NCBI GenBank assembly: GCA_934481375.1
Contig: CAKSPN010000003.1
Location: forward strand, 1 to 27,418
From: an uncultured Clostridia bacterium
GTDB taxonomy: Bacteria > Bacillota > Clostridia > UBA1381
Direction of reading: 5' to 3'
Length of the DNA: 27,418 nt
Shown piece by piece: positions 7,521 through 14,673 of the stretch. Below the pieces are notes generated by a model. That model saw nothing but the letters and a program-made list of their open reading frames with translations. It had not been told where the DNA came from and made no database searches. Positions within the stretch are counted from its first letter, which is position 1. Each line of letters starts with the position of its first letter. Position numbers and translations under genes: made by a program.

Positions 7521-10406
7521 ATGAAAAAGAAAATATTATCATATATGTTGGCGGCGTCAATGCTGCTGCCGATGCTTCCCAATACCGTTATGGCGGCAAC
7601 GGAGGAAATAAACCCCGATATGTCAAACTGGATTGCTTACGACCCTCCGACATCGTCGGACATAGAGGGAACAATCCTCGATGCGTCAAATCTGCTCGAC
7701 GCGCCTGCCGGAAAACACGGCTATCTCAATCATTACGAAGGTGACAACTTCTATTTTGAGGATAATACGGAGGCTCGGTTCTGGGGCGTTGACGTAACGG
7801 CAAACAACTGCTATCCGACGCACGAGGTGGCGGAGGAAACCGCAAAGCGGATTGCGCAGAGCGGATTTAACCTTGTAAGACTTCATCTTATCGATTCGGG
7901 CGCATTATGGGGCCCGAAAGACACGGGCGGCAGGGTGATGAAAGAGGACATTCTCGACCGTGTATGCTATCTGATAAGCGAGCTTAAAAAACGCGGCGTT
8001 TATATCTTTATAGATATGATGATCTCAATGCCGATAACATCAGATTTGAGCGACACGTACGATATTGAAAATCTTCCCGGCGCTCTTAAATATTACAGCT
8101 ATACCGAGGAGGATTTAAAAGAGGAGACAATGAAGTACACAAGGGCGCTCCTTAGCTGTTACAACAAGTATACGGGCATGAAACTTTTGGACGACCCCGC
8201 AATTGCGCTGATTGACCTCAAAAACGAGGACTCAATAGGCTGTTTGGGTAATATGGAATCGGATAAGTACAGAGCAAATATTCAAAAACGATATAATAAC
8301 TGGCTTATTGAAAAGTACGGAAATACCGAAAACCTTATTGCGGCATGGGAAGATGATAAAGACTTAGCAAATCCCCGCCCCGCACTTGACGACGGCGAAA
8401 ATCTTGAGGATAAGACCGTAAAGATTTTCGAGGAAATAAACTACGGCGATACAACCTATGACGGCGTAAACGGATTATGGACAAGGCGGAATGCCAGATG
8501 TGTGGACGAGTTCAAATTCCGCAGTATGCTTATGGAGGAGTATTACAACAGCTGCATATCGGAAATGCGTAATATGGGCGTTAAATGTATGATTACAGGT
8601 TCAACCTCGTGGTCAAGCAACGGCTTTGACCGTAACTCCTATTATGCAAACCGCAACACCGATTTTACCGATGTGCATTATTACCATGCAATGCCCAGTT
8701 CAAACAATTACGGGGACGGCGTTACAAGAACAGATGCCGTCAAATCGGCGCTTGAACGCGACGGAAACGACCTTCGTGCATATTCTATGATAAACAACAT
8801 CGGTATAAGGCGTGTAAAGGGTCACCCGATGACGATTTCGGAGTGGAATGACGTTGCCCCGAACAAATACCGTGCGGAAACTATCCTTATGATGAGCGCA
8901 TACTCGGCTTTAAACGGCGTAAACCCGGTCGCTTTTGCATGGGGCGAGACATCTTCGCTTTGCTCCGCAACCAAGGATACGTATATAAAGAGAACTTTCG
9001 GTACAGCCGAAACTCCCGAATATGCGCTTGTATTCCCGACGGTTGCGAGAATGTTTTTGAGAAACGACGTCTCGGAAACGGAATCGAATTTTTACGGCAC
9101 ACGTCTGCAGGGAAATGAAGCGTTTACGGTAAGCAGTCAGTATCTCGGCAACAAAGGTATGTATAATATGTATCTTCCGCTTATCGGAAAGTCCGGTATG
9201 GCGTTTGAGGACAAATATAACGAGGCGGATAATGACAACACTATTTTACAGCTTGCATATGACGCCTACAACGGCGACAAGAACTTCGTGTCAATTACCG
9301 GGGAGCTTTCGATGGACTACAATAACAAAATGTTCAAAGTAAACACACCGAAAGCACAGGCGATAAGCGGTTTCACACAGAATCAGACGGTTGAACTCGA
9401 TGATGTCAAGTTTGACCTTGACAACTACTATGCAACCGCATACCTTAACAGCGTGGACGACAATCCGCTCTATTCGAGCAAGGAAATGCTCCTCACGTTA
9501 GTGGGCGATACAAGAAACACAGGTCAGGTAATGTCCGAGGACGAGGAAAAACCCGAAATGAAGATTGAAACGGGCGGAACAGGTCCTGTTCTCTGCGAGC
9601 CGATAACAGGTACGGTAACAATAAAGACCGATAAGCTGATAACCGTTAAAAAGGTATCGACAAAAGGCGAAGTCGGCAGAACAAATGTCAGACTTACAAG
9701 GGTTTCGGGCGGATATTCGTTCGAGCTTGACGGCGATTCGCTGTATTACCGCATTACCCGTACAAACAGCGTAAATCCGTCGCAGAACGCACACGTTTCT
9801 CTCGGCAATTCTTCAGCACATAACGTTTACAGCGATGTTGACGCATCAAATCCGAGCAAGAAAGAGATAGAGCGCTGCGCATGGGCAGGCTATATAGGCG
9901 CTTATTCGGGAACCAAGTTTGAGCCGACAGCGCTTGCAACGAGAAAAGAAGCGCTGAATGCGATATTAAAGGCAATGAAGGTCAGCGACCGTGTATGGAC
10001 GGGAAGTACTTCGGATTACAGTTACGGCGATATTGCATACAATGAGGAAGGCTTTGAAGGTATGGCGGACGCAGCATATATAGGTCTTATAACCCCCGGC
10101 CGGTCGGGCGGTAAGAAAAACTGCGTATTGCCAAACGAAAAGGTTACACGCCGTGAGGCGCTTGTGTGGATTGCAAAAGCTTACGGAAACGGAAGCTATC
10201 CGAGCAACCGCACCAAGAAGCCTGACAGTTCGTTCAGTCTGAGCCGTTACAGCGATTATTCGGGCGTAAGCTCCGATGACGCTGACTATTTCAGAACAAC
10301 CCTCGGCTTGGGATATATGAGCGATAAAAACGGAAAGATTGCGCAAAACGATTATCTCACAAGGCAGGAAGTGGCTGAAATAGCTTATAATATAGCTTGG
10401 AGATAA
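7521..10406 (+). CDS. Secreted GH-A-clan glycoside hydrolase (GH5-like) with C-terminal SLH anchor, paralogue of the protein at 634
   Basis: This 961-residue protein starts with a signal peptide ending TVMA before Ala26. It lacks the binding module of its paralogue and goes almost directly into the catalytic domain (ASNLLDAPAGKHGY, then FEDNTEARFWGVD). The candidate catalytic residues are E236 (in DLKNED) and E441 (in ISEWND), 205 residues apart, matching the 198-residue spacing in the paralogue. A beta-rich region with RNTGQVMSED follows. SLH-like repeats run from about residue 770 to the end, with somewhat degenerate second and third copies. The ATG follows TAGGAGG, formed in part by the stop of the gene before, so translation of the two is likely coupled. 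It is the last gene before a strong terminator. The substrate is unknown; a plant cell wall glucan, mannan or similar would fit the clan. Confidence 0.85.
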   Translation: MKKKILSYMLAASMLLPMLPNTVMAATEEINPDMSNWIAYDPPTSSDIEGTILDASNLLDAPAGKHGYLNHYEGDNFYFEDNTEARFWGVDVTANNCYPTHEVAEETAKRIAQSGFNLVRLHLIDSGALWGPKDTGGRVMKEDILDRVCYLISELKKRGVYIFIDMMISMPITSDLSDTYDIENLPGALKYYSYTEEDLKEETMKYTRALLSCYNKYTGMKLLDDPAIALIDLKNEDSIGCLGNMESDKYRANIQKRYNNWLIEKYGNTENLIAAWEDDKDLANPRPALDDGENLEDKTVKIFEEINYGDTTYDGVNGLWTRRNARCVDEFKFRSMLMEEYYNSCISEMRNMGVKCMITGSTSWSSNGFDRNSYYANRNTDFTDVHYYHAMPSSNNYGDGVTRTDAVKSALERDGNDLRAYSMINNIGIRRVKGHPMTISEWNDVAPNKYRAETILMMSAYSALNGVNPVAFAWGETSSLCSATKDTYIKRTFGTAETPEYALVFPTVARMFLRNDVSETESNFYGTRLQGNEAFTVSSQYLGNKGMYNMYLPLIGKSGMAFEDKYNEADNDNTILQLAYDAYNGDKNFVSITGELSMDYNNKMFKVNTPKAQAISGFTQNQTVELDDVKFDLDNYYATAYLNSVDDNPLYSSKEMLLTLVGDTRNTGQVMSEDEEKPEMKIETGGTGPVLCEPITGTVTIKTDKLITVKKVSTKGEVGRTNVRLTRVSGGYSFELDGDSLYYRITRTNSVNPSQNAHVSLGNSSAHNVYSDVDASNPSKKEIERCAWAGYIGAYSGTKFEPTALATRKEALNAILKAMKVSDRVWTGSTSDYSYGDIAYNEEGFEGMADAAYIGLITPGRSGGKKNCVLPNEKVTRREALVWIAKAYGNGSYPSNRTKKPDSSFSLSRYSDYSGVSSDDADYFRTTLGLGYMSDKNGKIAQNDYLTRQEVAEIAYNIAWR

Positions 10407-10423
10407 AAAATATCTGTAAAATG

Positions 10424-10460
10424 TACCCCAAAAGTTATTACTTTTGGGGTATATTTTTTT
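10424..10460 (+). terminator. Strong intrinsic terminator of the surface-enzyme operon
   Basis: A perfect 12-bp stem (TACCCCAAAAGT / ACTTTTGGGGTA) with a TATT loop at 10424-10451 is followed by a run of seven T at 10454-10460. Confidence 0.93.
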
Positions 10461-10481
10461 ATATCTTTTTTTAATTTTTGT

Positions 10482-10510
10482 TTGCATTTTTTTGAGTTTT
10501 GTTATATAAT
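10482..10510 (+). promoter_or_regulatory. Promoter of the mgtE transcript
   Basis: TTGCAT at 10482-10487 and a perfect TATAAT at 10505-10510 are separated by 17 bases. Transcription would start near 10517 and give a leader of about 170 nt before mgtE. Confidence 0.75.
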
Positions 10511-10554
10511 AATAGAAGCGTTTTGCTAATACTATTGAAAAGGATGTGAGATAT

Positions 10555-10641
10555 ATGGCAGCAGGAGACCATAGTACGATGGAACCCGGCGGGCGAAGCC
10601 TATCAGCAGATGTGTTCTTTTACTGTCCGTATATCTGCTGA
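10555..10641 (+). CDS. Possible leader peptide ORF of mgtE (28 codons)
   Basis: An ATG at 10555, 11 bases after AAAGGA, opens a 28-codon frame that begins MAAGDHSTMEPGGR and ends FFYCPYIC before TGA at 10639-10641. The stop codon lies inside the 3' arm of the 12-bp hairpin at 10600-10644, so a ribosome translating the ORF would open that hairpin. The sequence contains a Glu-Pro pair (MEP); acidic residue-proline motifs near the start are used by the E. coli mgtA leader peptide MgtL to sense low Mg2+, but homology is not claimed. The same bases also form short GC-rich pairings (CCAT...ATGG; GGC...GCC), so the region might instead be a structured RNA whose reading frame is accidental. Confidence 0.45.
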   Translation: MAAGDHSTMEPGGRSLSADVFFYCPYIC

Positions 10642-10679
10642 TAGTCTTTATTTCCGCCTCTATAACTTTTCTGGGAGGC
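10600..10679 (+). promoter_or_regulatory. mgtE leader control region: 12-bp hairpin and hairpin over the ribosome binding site
   Basis: A perfect 12-bp stem, CTATCAGCAGAT (10600-10611) with ATCTGCTGATAG (10633-10644), has a 21-nt loop and is followed by TCTTTATTT, a weak terminator-like tail. Next, GCCTC (10656-10660) can pair with GAGGC (10675-10679), covering the mgtE Shine-Dalgarno GGGAGG (10673-10678). The arrangement suggests attenuation or translational control; no canonical M-box motif was recognised. Confidence 0.5.
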
Positions 10680-10686
10680 AAAAAAT

Positions 10687-12030
10687 ATGGAAAATTTAGT
10701 ATCATCACTTGAAACATTGCTGGAAGAGAAAAAGTACCACGATATACGTGAAATTCTCATACAGAAAGAGCCTGTGGACATAGCGCTGCTGTTTGAGGAT
10801 TTGCCGGAAACGGCTCTTCCGCTGTTGTTCAGACTTCTGCCCAAAGAGCTTGCGGCGGAGGTTTTTGTCGAACTCAGCTCCGATACTCAGGAGCTTTTGA
10901 TAATCGGTTTCAGCGATACAGAGCTTAAGGAAGTCCTGGATGAGCTGTATCTTGACGATACGGTCGATATTATCGAGGAAATGCCCGCAAACGTTGTAAA
11001 ACGTATTATAAGACATTCGGATCCCGAAACACGTGCAAGTATAAATCAGATTTTGAAATACCCCAAAGACAGCGCAGGAAGTATTATGACAATCGAGTAC
11101 ATCGATTTGAAAAAGGATATGACCGTGCTTGACGCTTTCACACGCATACGCCGTATAGGTGTTGACAAGGAAACTATTTACACCTGTTACGTGACGGACG
11201 CAAACAGAGTGCTTTTGGGACTTGTTTCGGTTAAGGACCTTCTTCTTTCGGATTATTCGTGCCGAATAGAGGATATAATGGAGCGCAACATCATATATGT
11301 AAACACGCTTGAGGATAAAGAGGACGCCGCAAATAAATTCGGCAAATACGATTTCCTCGCACTGCCGGTTGTCGATAATGAGAAAAGACTCGTCGGAATT
11401 ATCACCGTCGATGACGCTATCGACGTCATTCAGGACGAGAACACCGAGGATATAGAAATGATGGCGGCTATCACGCCGACGGACAAGCCGTATATGAAAA
11501 CGGGAGTGTTTGAAACGTGGAAAAAGCGTATTCCATGGCTGTTGCTGTTAATGGTGTCCGCAACATTTACTTCAAAAATATTAAGCATATACGAAAATGC
11601 TCTCGGTAAATTTGTTGTGCTTACGTTGTTTATCCCTATGCTTATGGACTCCGGCGGTAACGCAGGCAGTCAAAGCTCAAACACGATTATACGAAGCCTG
11701 TCGCTGGGGGATATTGAATTTAAAGATATTTTTAAGATAATATGGAAAGAGTTCCGTGTTTCAATATTGTGCGGAATAACGCTTGCCGCCGCAAGCTTTG
11801 TCAAGCTTTTGCTGATTGACAGAGTTTCGGTTATGGTTGCGGTGGTTGTGGGAATAACGCTCGCACTTACGATAATGGTATCGAAATTTATGGGCTGTAC
11901 TCTGCCTATGCTTGCGAAAAAAATAGGCTTTGACCCTGCCGTAATGGCAAGTCCGTTCATTACAACCATTGTTGACGCATTATCGCTTATAATTTACTTT
12001 AACATAGCCGCATTTTTATTGCATATATAA
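10687..12030 (+). CDS. mgtE: Magnesium transporter MgtE
   Basis: MgtE is a homodimeric, Mg2+-gated channel for Mg2+ uptake in the cytoplasmic membrane. The 447 residues match the family length and order. An N-terminal helical domain (about 1-130) ends in PKDSAGSIMT. Two CBS domains follow (about 135-255, including RLVGIITVDDAIDVI), which bind Mg2+ and close the pore. The C-terminal membrane domain has about five segments from about residue 283 and carries the family signature GGNAGSQSSN in the pore region. The start is fixed by GGGAGG nine bases upstream. The gene stands alone between two hairpins with its own promoter, and its long leader suggests control by Mg2+ or a related signal. Confidence 0.96.
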   Translation: MENLVSSLETLLEEKKYHDIREILIQKEPVDIALLFEDLPETALPLLFRLLPKELAAEVFVELSSDTQELLIIGFSDTELKEVLDELYLDDTVDIIEEMPANVVKRIIRHSDPETRASINQILKYPKDSAGSIMTIEYIDLKKDMTVLDAFTRIRRIGVDKETIYTCYVTDANRVLLGLVSVKDLLLSDYSCRIEDIMERNIIYVNTLEDKEDAANKFGKYDFLALPVVDNEKRLVGIITVDDAIDVIQDENTEDIEMMAAITPTDKPYMKTGVFETWKKRIPWLLLLMVSATFTSKILSIYENALGKFVVLTLFIPMLMDSGGNAGSQSSNTIIRSLSLGDIEFKDIFKIIWKEFRVSILCGITLAAASFVKLLLIDRVSVMVAVVVGITLALTIMVSKFMGCTLPMLAKKIGFDPAVMASPFITTIVDALSLIIYFNIAAFLLHI

Positions 12031-12051
12031 AAAACTACAGGAGCAATTGTG

Positions 12052-12090
12052 ATATGCACTCCAAAAGTCAGACACTTTTGGAGTGCATAT
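12052..12090. terminator. Perfect 17-bp hairpin between convergent mgtE and lyase genes
   Basis: Arms ATATGCACTCCAAAAGT and ACTTTTGGAGTGCATAT pair perfectly around CAGAC. No real T-run follows on either strand, so termination strength is uncertain, but the position between two convergent genes fits a shared terminator. Its core CCAAAAGT...ACTTTTGG is the same as in the hairpin at 10424. Confidence 0.65.
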
Positions 12091-12108
12091 TATCGTAAGA
12101 CTGCCGCT

Positions 12109-13794
12109 TTATTTCGATATAATAAATTTAACGGTGTTTTTATCTTTTCTTAAATTAAAATCTATTAAAAATGCGTGTTCTGTATCATTCATTGAAGATT
12201 TGACTATATTATTTCTCGGCTTGAATTCAGTTTTGATTACGGATACTTCGGCACTGTCACAGCAAGTTATTGCCCAATTATCAATTTTTACACAATTATC
12301 TTTTTCGATAATCGGCTTAATTCTTGTGATAAATCTTTCTGTAATTTCATTATTTTCACCAAAGAACTCATCTTCCAGTATTATTCTCTCGGGATAAAAA
12401 TAAAATTTTCGGTATACATTTTCGGCTGTGCTGTAGGCTTTTGACAAATCTATTTCAAATTTATCTTCGCTTGCGGAAATTAATTTTGCAAATCCCGCTG
12501 AACCGGTTGTTTGCTCGGTATTATCTATTTGCGGAACGCTGTGTCCTTTTGAAGATGCACATATGAAATTATATCTGTCCGCTTCAAAATATCCGGCGTC
12601 GTACATCGGCCAGCCTAAATCGTCTATTATATATTTGCCGTTATCATAAACAATAAATCCGCCCAGGTCATTGTGATTATGGGGTTCATCATTATTTCCG
12701 CCTTTTGCTGCAAAACAGTATGCGTCATTTTTTGTATTGATATACCACATTGCGTCTTCATAATATATATATTTCTTTTGTTCGGGCATATTTTGCAAAA
12801 AGGCTTCATCATACCAAAACAAATTTCTGATCATATGACAAATTCTGTATCGTATATCATCGCCGAATTTACATTCATATTTTTCGGACAGTGACGGCAA
12901 TCCGTATTCTTTTGCCAGAAAAGTATGCAGACCTATATTATAGTTCAGCTCGTGAGGCGCATCGGAAAACGGAATGACGTTATTATTTTTCAAAAATACA
13001 TTCTCACCGTATTGGGCTATTTTTTTTACCTTTGGAATTGAAAAATAATTGATTTTACCGCCGGTATATTCACGAACAAGCCTTGCATAATAACAAAAAA
13101 ATCCGAAGCCGTATTCCCAATATAACGGCCCTTCTTTGCAGCAGCCGTCGTCTTCGTAGCTGTCCAAAAAACCGTTTATACATTCGGACAGATGGTTTTG
13201 GGAAGCGGAGAACTCCTTGTCCATACCTAAATAAATCATAGCGACACCGATTGAAGAAGCACATACTCCGGACCAGTTATTCTTTGCCCATCTCACATTT
13301 CCCTCTATAAACGGATTTATTACACGCCGTTTTATCTCATATTCCACACGATCATATACCATTTTGGAAATGCGCCGTTTTGTAAGATATATGGCTTCAG
13401 ACAGATAAAAAGCCGTTTCGGCAGCAAATAAATCAATAATTGTCATAAGCTTCTGCGTTAAATTTTCCCCCGTGACAGCACGGGCGTGTGCAGGAATGCA
13501 CCATGTAAACTCATCGCATACAGCCCACAGTATATTTTGGAGTTCTTCTATGTAAGCAGGATCATCTTCATACAATGCCATAATTAAAAATGTGCTAAGT
13601 CTGCGTCTGTGTTCGATATAATCCTCTTCATACGACTCTCTTTTTCTTCCTGTTGTAAGTACATATTCAAATTTTGAATGGCTCAGACTTTCTATCGGAA
13701 CAGACTTGTATTCGGACGCTGCACGCTTTATATCGGCAACAAGCTGTTCGGTATGTTTTGTTCTCGGTAAGAATTCGGAAAAATTATTATACAT
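12109..13794 (-). CDS. Heparinase II/III-like polysaccharide or oligosaccharide lyase, cytoplasmic
   Basis: The frame allows a start at 13869, but that lies within the promoter; the ATG at 13794 is preceded by AAAGGCGG and gives 561 residues (MYNNFSEFLP...). The N-terminal half is helical, as in the alpha/alpha-toroid of this lyase family, with NNWSGVCASSIG near residues 172-182. The C-terminal half carries the family motif: H372, H374 and D376 in PHNHNDLGGF, followed by GKYIIDDLG and Y398, then KGHSVPQID near residue 416. Relatives cleave uronic-acid-containing glycans by beta-elimination. There is no signal peptide, so it probably acts inside the cell on imported oligosaccharides; the substrate cannot be read from the sequence. 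The gene is a single transcription unit with its own promoter and reads visibly more AT-rich than the core genes, which may mean acquisition by transfer. Confidence 0.82.
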   Translation of the reverse strand: MYNNFSEFLPRTKHTEQLVADIKRAASEYKSVPIESLSHSKFEYVLTTGRKRESYEEDYIEHRRRLSTFLIMALYEDDPAYIEELQNILWAVCDEFTWCIPAHARAVTGENLTQKLMTIIDLFAAETAFYLSEAIYLTKRRISKMVYDRVEYEIKRRVINPFIEGNVRWAKNNWSGVCASSIGVAMIYLGMDKEFSASQNHLSECINGFLDSYEDDGCCKEGPLYWEYGFGFFCYYARLVREYTGGKINYFSIPKVKKIAQYGENVFLKNNNVIPFSDAPHELNYNIGLHTFLAKEYGLPSLSEKYECKFGDDIRYRICHMIRNLFWYDEAFLQNMPEQKKYIYYEDAMWYINTKNDAYCFAAKGGNNDEPHNHNDLGGFIVYDNGKYIIDDLGWPMYDAGYFEADRYNFICASSKGHSVPQIDNTEQTTGSAGFAKLISASEDKFEIDLSKAYSTAENVYRKFYFYPERIILEDEFFGENNEITERFITRIKPIIEKDNCVKIDNWAITCCDSAEVSVIKTEFKPRNNIVKSSMNDTEHAFLIDFNLRKDKNTVKFIISK

Positions 13795-13840
13795 ATTATA
13801 CCGCCTTTCGGGTGTAGACAGTGGTGCTGCCGTTGAATAT

Positions 13841-13869
13841 ATTATACAATATATCGCTGTCAAATACAA
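13841..13869 (-). promoter_or_regulatory. Promoter of the lyase gene
   Basis: On the minus strand, TTGTAT (13864-13869) and TATAAT (13841-13846) are 17 bases apart, with an AT-rich tract upstream. A TTGACA also occurs but only 11 bases from the -10. Confidence 0.6.
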
Positions 13870-13895
13870 TACAAAATAAAAATTTTATCGCAATG

Positions 13896-13923
13896 CAAAA
13901 ACCACGCCCGAAAAAGCGTGGTT
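13896..13923 (-). terminator. Intrinsic terminator after hepT
   Basis: On the minus strand AACCACGC (13923-13916) pairs with GCGTGGTT (13907-13900), followed by TTTTTG. It lies 20 bases after the hepT stop. Confidence 0.85.
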
Positions 13924-13942
13924 AGAGAGAGATGAATTTTAC

Positions 13943-14284
13943 TCAGTGATTTTCATTTAATATTTGCTGTATGTTTTCTTTTAACATAGGAATGTCTATT
14001 TTAACGGTATTATACACTATATTCATATCCAATGTTCCGTATTTATGTGCGGCTACATCTCTAAATCCCGAAATAGCTTTCCATGGTACATTTTTGTATT
14101 CGTTTCTAAACTCGAGAGTTAAATTTTTAACCAATTCACCTATGTTTATAACCGACATTGCCGCCGCACGTTTTAATATATCATCGGATATAAAATCCTC
14201 TTGTTTTACATCGGACAGCATTTTTATTGCAACACTTGTCTCATCAATAATTTTATCAAGTATTATTTTATCTCTATGCTGCAT
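13943..14284 (-). CDS. hepT: HepT-like HEPN toxin (DUF86)
   Basis: The 113-residue protein has the length and all-helical character of HepT/DUF86 proteins. HepT is the RNase toxin of the MNT-HEPN toxin-antitoxin family. The catalytic signature R-X4-H-X-Y is seen as R75-DVAA-H80-K-Y82; in studied members the Arg and His cut RNA and the Tyr is the site where the partner adds AMP to silence the toxin. All three are kept, so the protein should be active unless neutralised. Its ATG overlaps the last 11 bases of the nucleotidyltransferase gene, which ensures coupled translation with the antitoxin made first. A terminator follows at once. The function is inferred from the family; its RNA target is unknown. 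Confidence 0.88.
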   Translation of the reverse strand: MQHRDKIILDKIIDETSVAIKMLSDVKQEDFISDDILKRAAAMSVINIGELVKNLTLEFRNEYKNVPWKAISGFRDVAAHKYGTLDMNIVYNTVKIDIPMLKENIQQILNENH

Positions 14285-14564
14285 AAAGCGGTACCACCTT
14301 GTTTATTTCAAGTATTGAATCCTTCGGAACAGGAAGAGTGATTACATCTACGGGGGTGTTAAGCAACTCTTCCATACGATATTTAACAGAACATACAGTT
14401 AAAAGCGTAACACTGGTTTGTGGTGAAAATTCAACAAGAATATCCACATCGCTATCCTTAGTATTTCGGCTTTCAGCATAAGAGCCAAATAAACTTATGC
14501 CGATTATCGGAAATTCCTTTGCAACCGTTTCAGCCGCAGTCATTATTTGTTTAATTGTCAGCAT
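14274..14564 (-). CDS. mntA: MntA-like minimal nucleotidyltransferase antitoxin
   Basis: This 96-residue MNT-fold protein carries GSYAES at residues 27-32, then S38-D39-V40-D41, with D73 as likely third carboxylate: the metal-binding triad of polymerase-beta-like nucleotidyltransferases. In the MntA/HepT family such proteins AMPylate the HEPN toxin and so inactivate it. The reading frame could be extended upstream to 14753, into tmRNA, but ATG at 14564 is preceded by AAAGGAG with 8-base spacing and is the clear start. It is the first gene of a two-gene unit with hepT and has its own promoter. The usual Gly-Ser-X-Ala-X-Gly motif has Ser32 instead of the second Gly, a mild deviation. Confidence 0.88.
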   Translation of the reverse strand: MLTIKQIMTAAETVAKEFPIIGISLFGSYAESRNTKDSDVDILVEFSPQTSVTLLTVCSVKYRMEELLNTPVDVITLPVPKDSILEINKVVPLYAA

Positions 14565-14588
14565 AATATCAACTCCTTTTATGCTTAT

Positions 14589-14617
14589 ATTATACAACAT
14601 ATTGTTGTCAAATACAA
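14589..14617 (-). promoter_or_regulatory. Promoter of mntA-hepT with a palindrome between -35 and -10
   Basis: On the minus strand TTGTAT (14612-14617) and TATAAT (14589-14594) are 17 bases apart. The spacer holds the inverted repeat ACAACA-TAT-TGTTGT (14594-14608), a candidate operator; the corresponding site in the other repeat copy is degraded. Confidence 0.6.
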
Positions 14618-14643
14618 TACAAAATAAAAATTTTACCGCAATA

Positions 14644-14668
14644 CAAAAACCACGCTGAAAGAGCGTGG
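14644..14668 (-). terminator. Intrinsic terminator of ssrA
   Basis: On the minus strand CCACGC (14668-14663), a 7-base loop and GCGTGG (14655-14650) are followed by TTTTTG. It begins six bases after the tmRNA CCA end. Confidence 0.88.
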
Positions 14669-14673
14669 CTGAC

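Larger units (their letters stand above)
13840..13923. repeat. Direct repeat copy 2 (terminator plus promoter unit)
   Basis: This 84-bp segment is nearly identical to 14588-14670 in the same orientation, sharing the unbroken run TGTCAAATACAATACAAAAT and beyond. Differences are scattered in the -10/-35 spacer and in the hairpin loop. On the minus strand it contains first a terminator hairpin (for hepT) and then a promoter (for the lyase). Confidence 0.9.
14588..14670. repeat. Direct repeat copy 1 (terminator plus promoter unit)
   Basis: This 83-bp segment matches 13840-13923 in the same orientation, with roughly one difference per eight to ten bases. On the minus strand its first part is the ssrA terminator and its second part the promoter of the mntA-hepT pair. 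Together the two copies bracket the toxin-antitoxin genes exactly. Confidence 0.9.

Noticed and set aside
10517..10686. M-box (ykoK) Mg2+ riboswitch upstream of mgtE
   Set aside because: None of the conserved M-box stretches that I know could be found in the leader; only a model search could exclude a divergent form.
13795..13869. 25-residue N-terminal extension of the lyase, possibly a signal peptide
   Set aside because: This start lies on the promoter -35, and ATG 13794 has a ribosome site and begins the recognisable protein.
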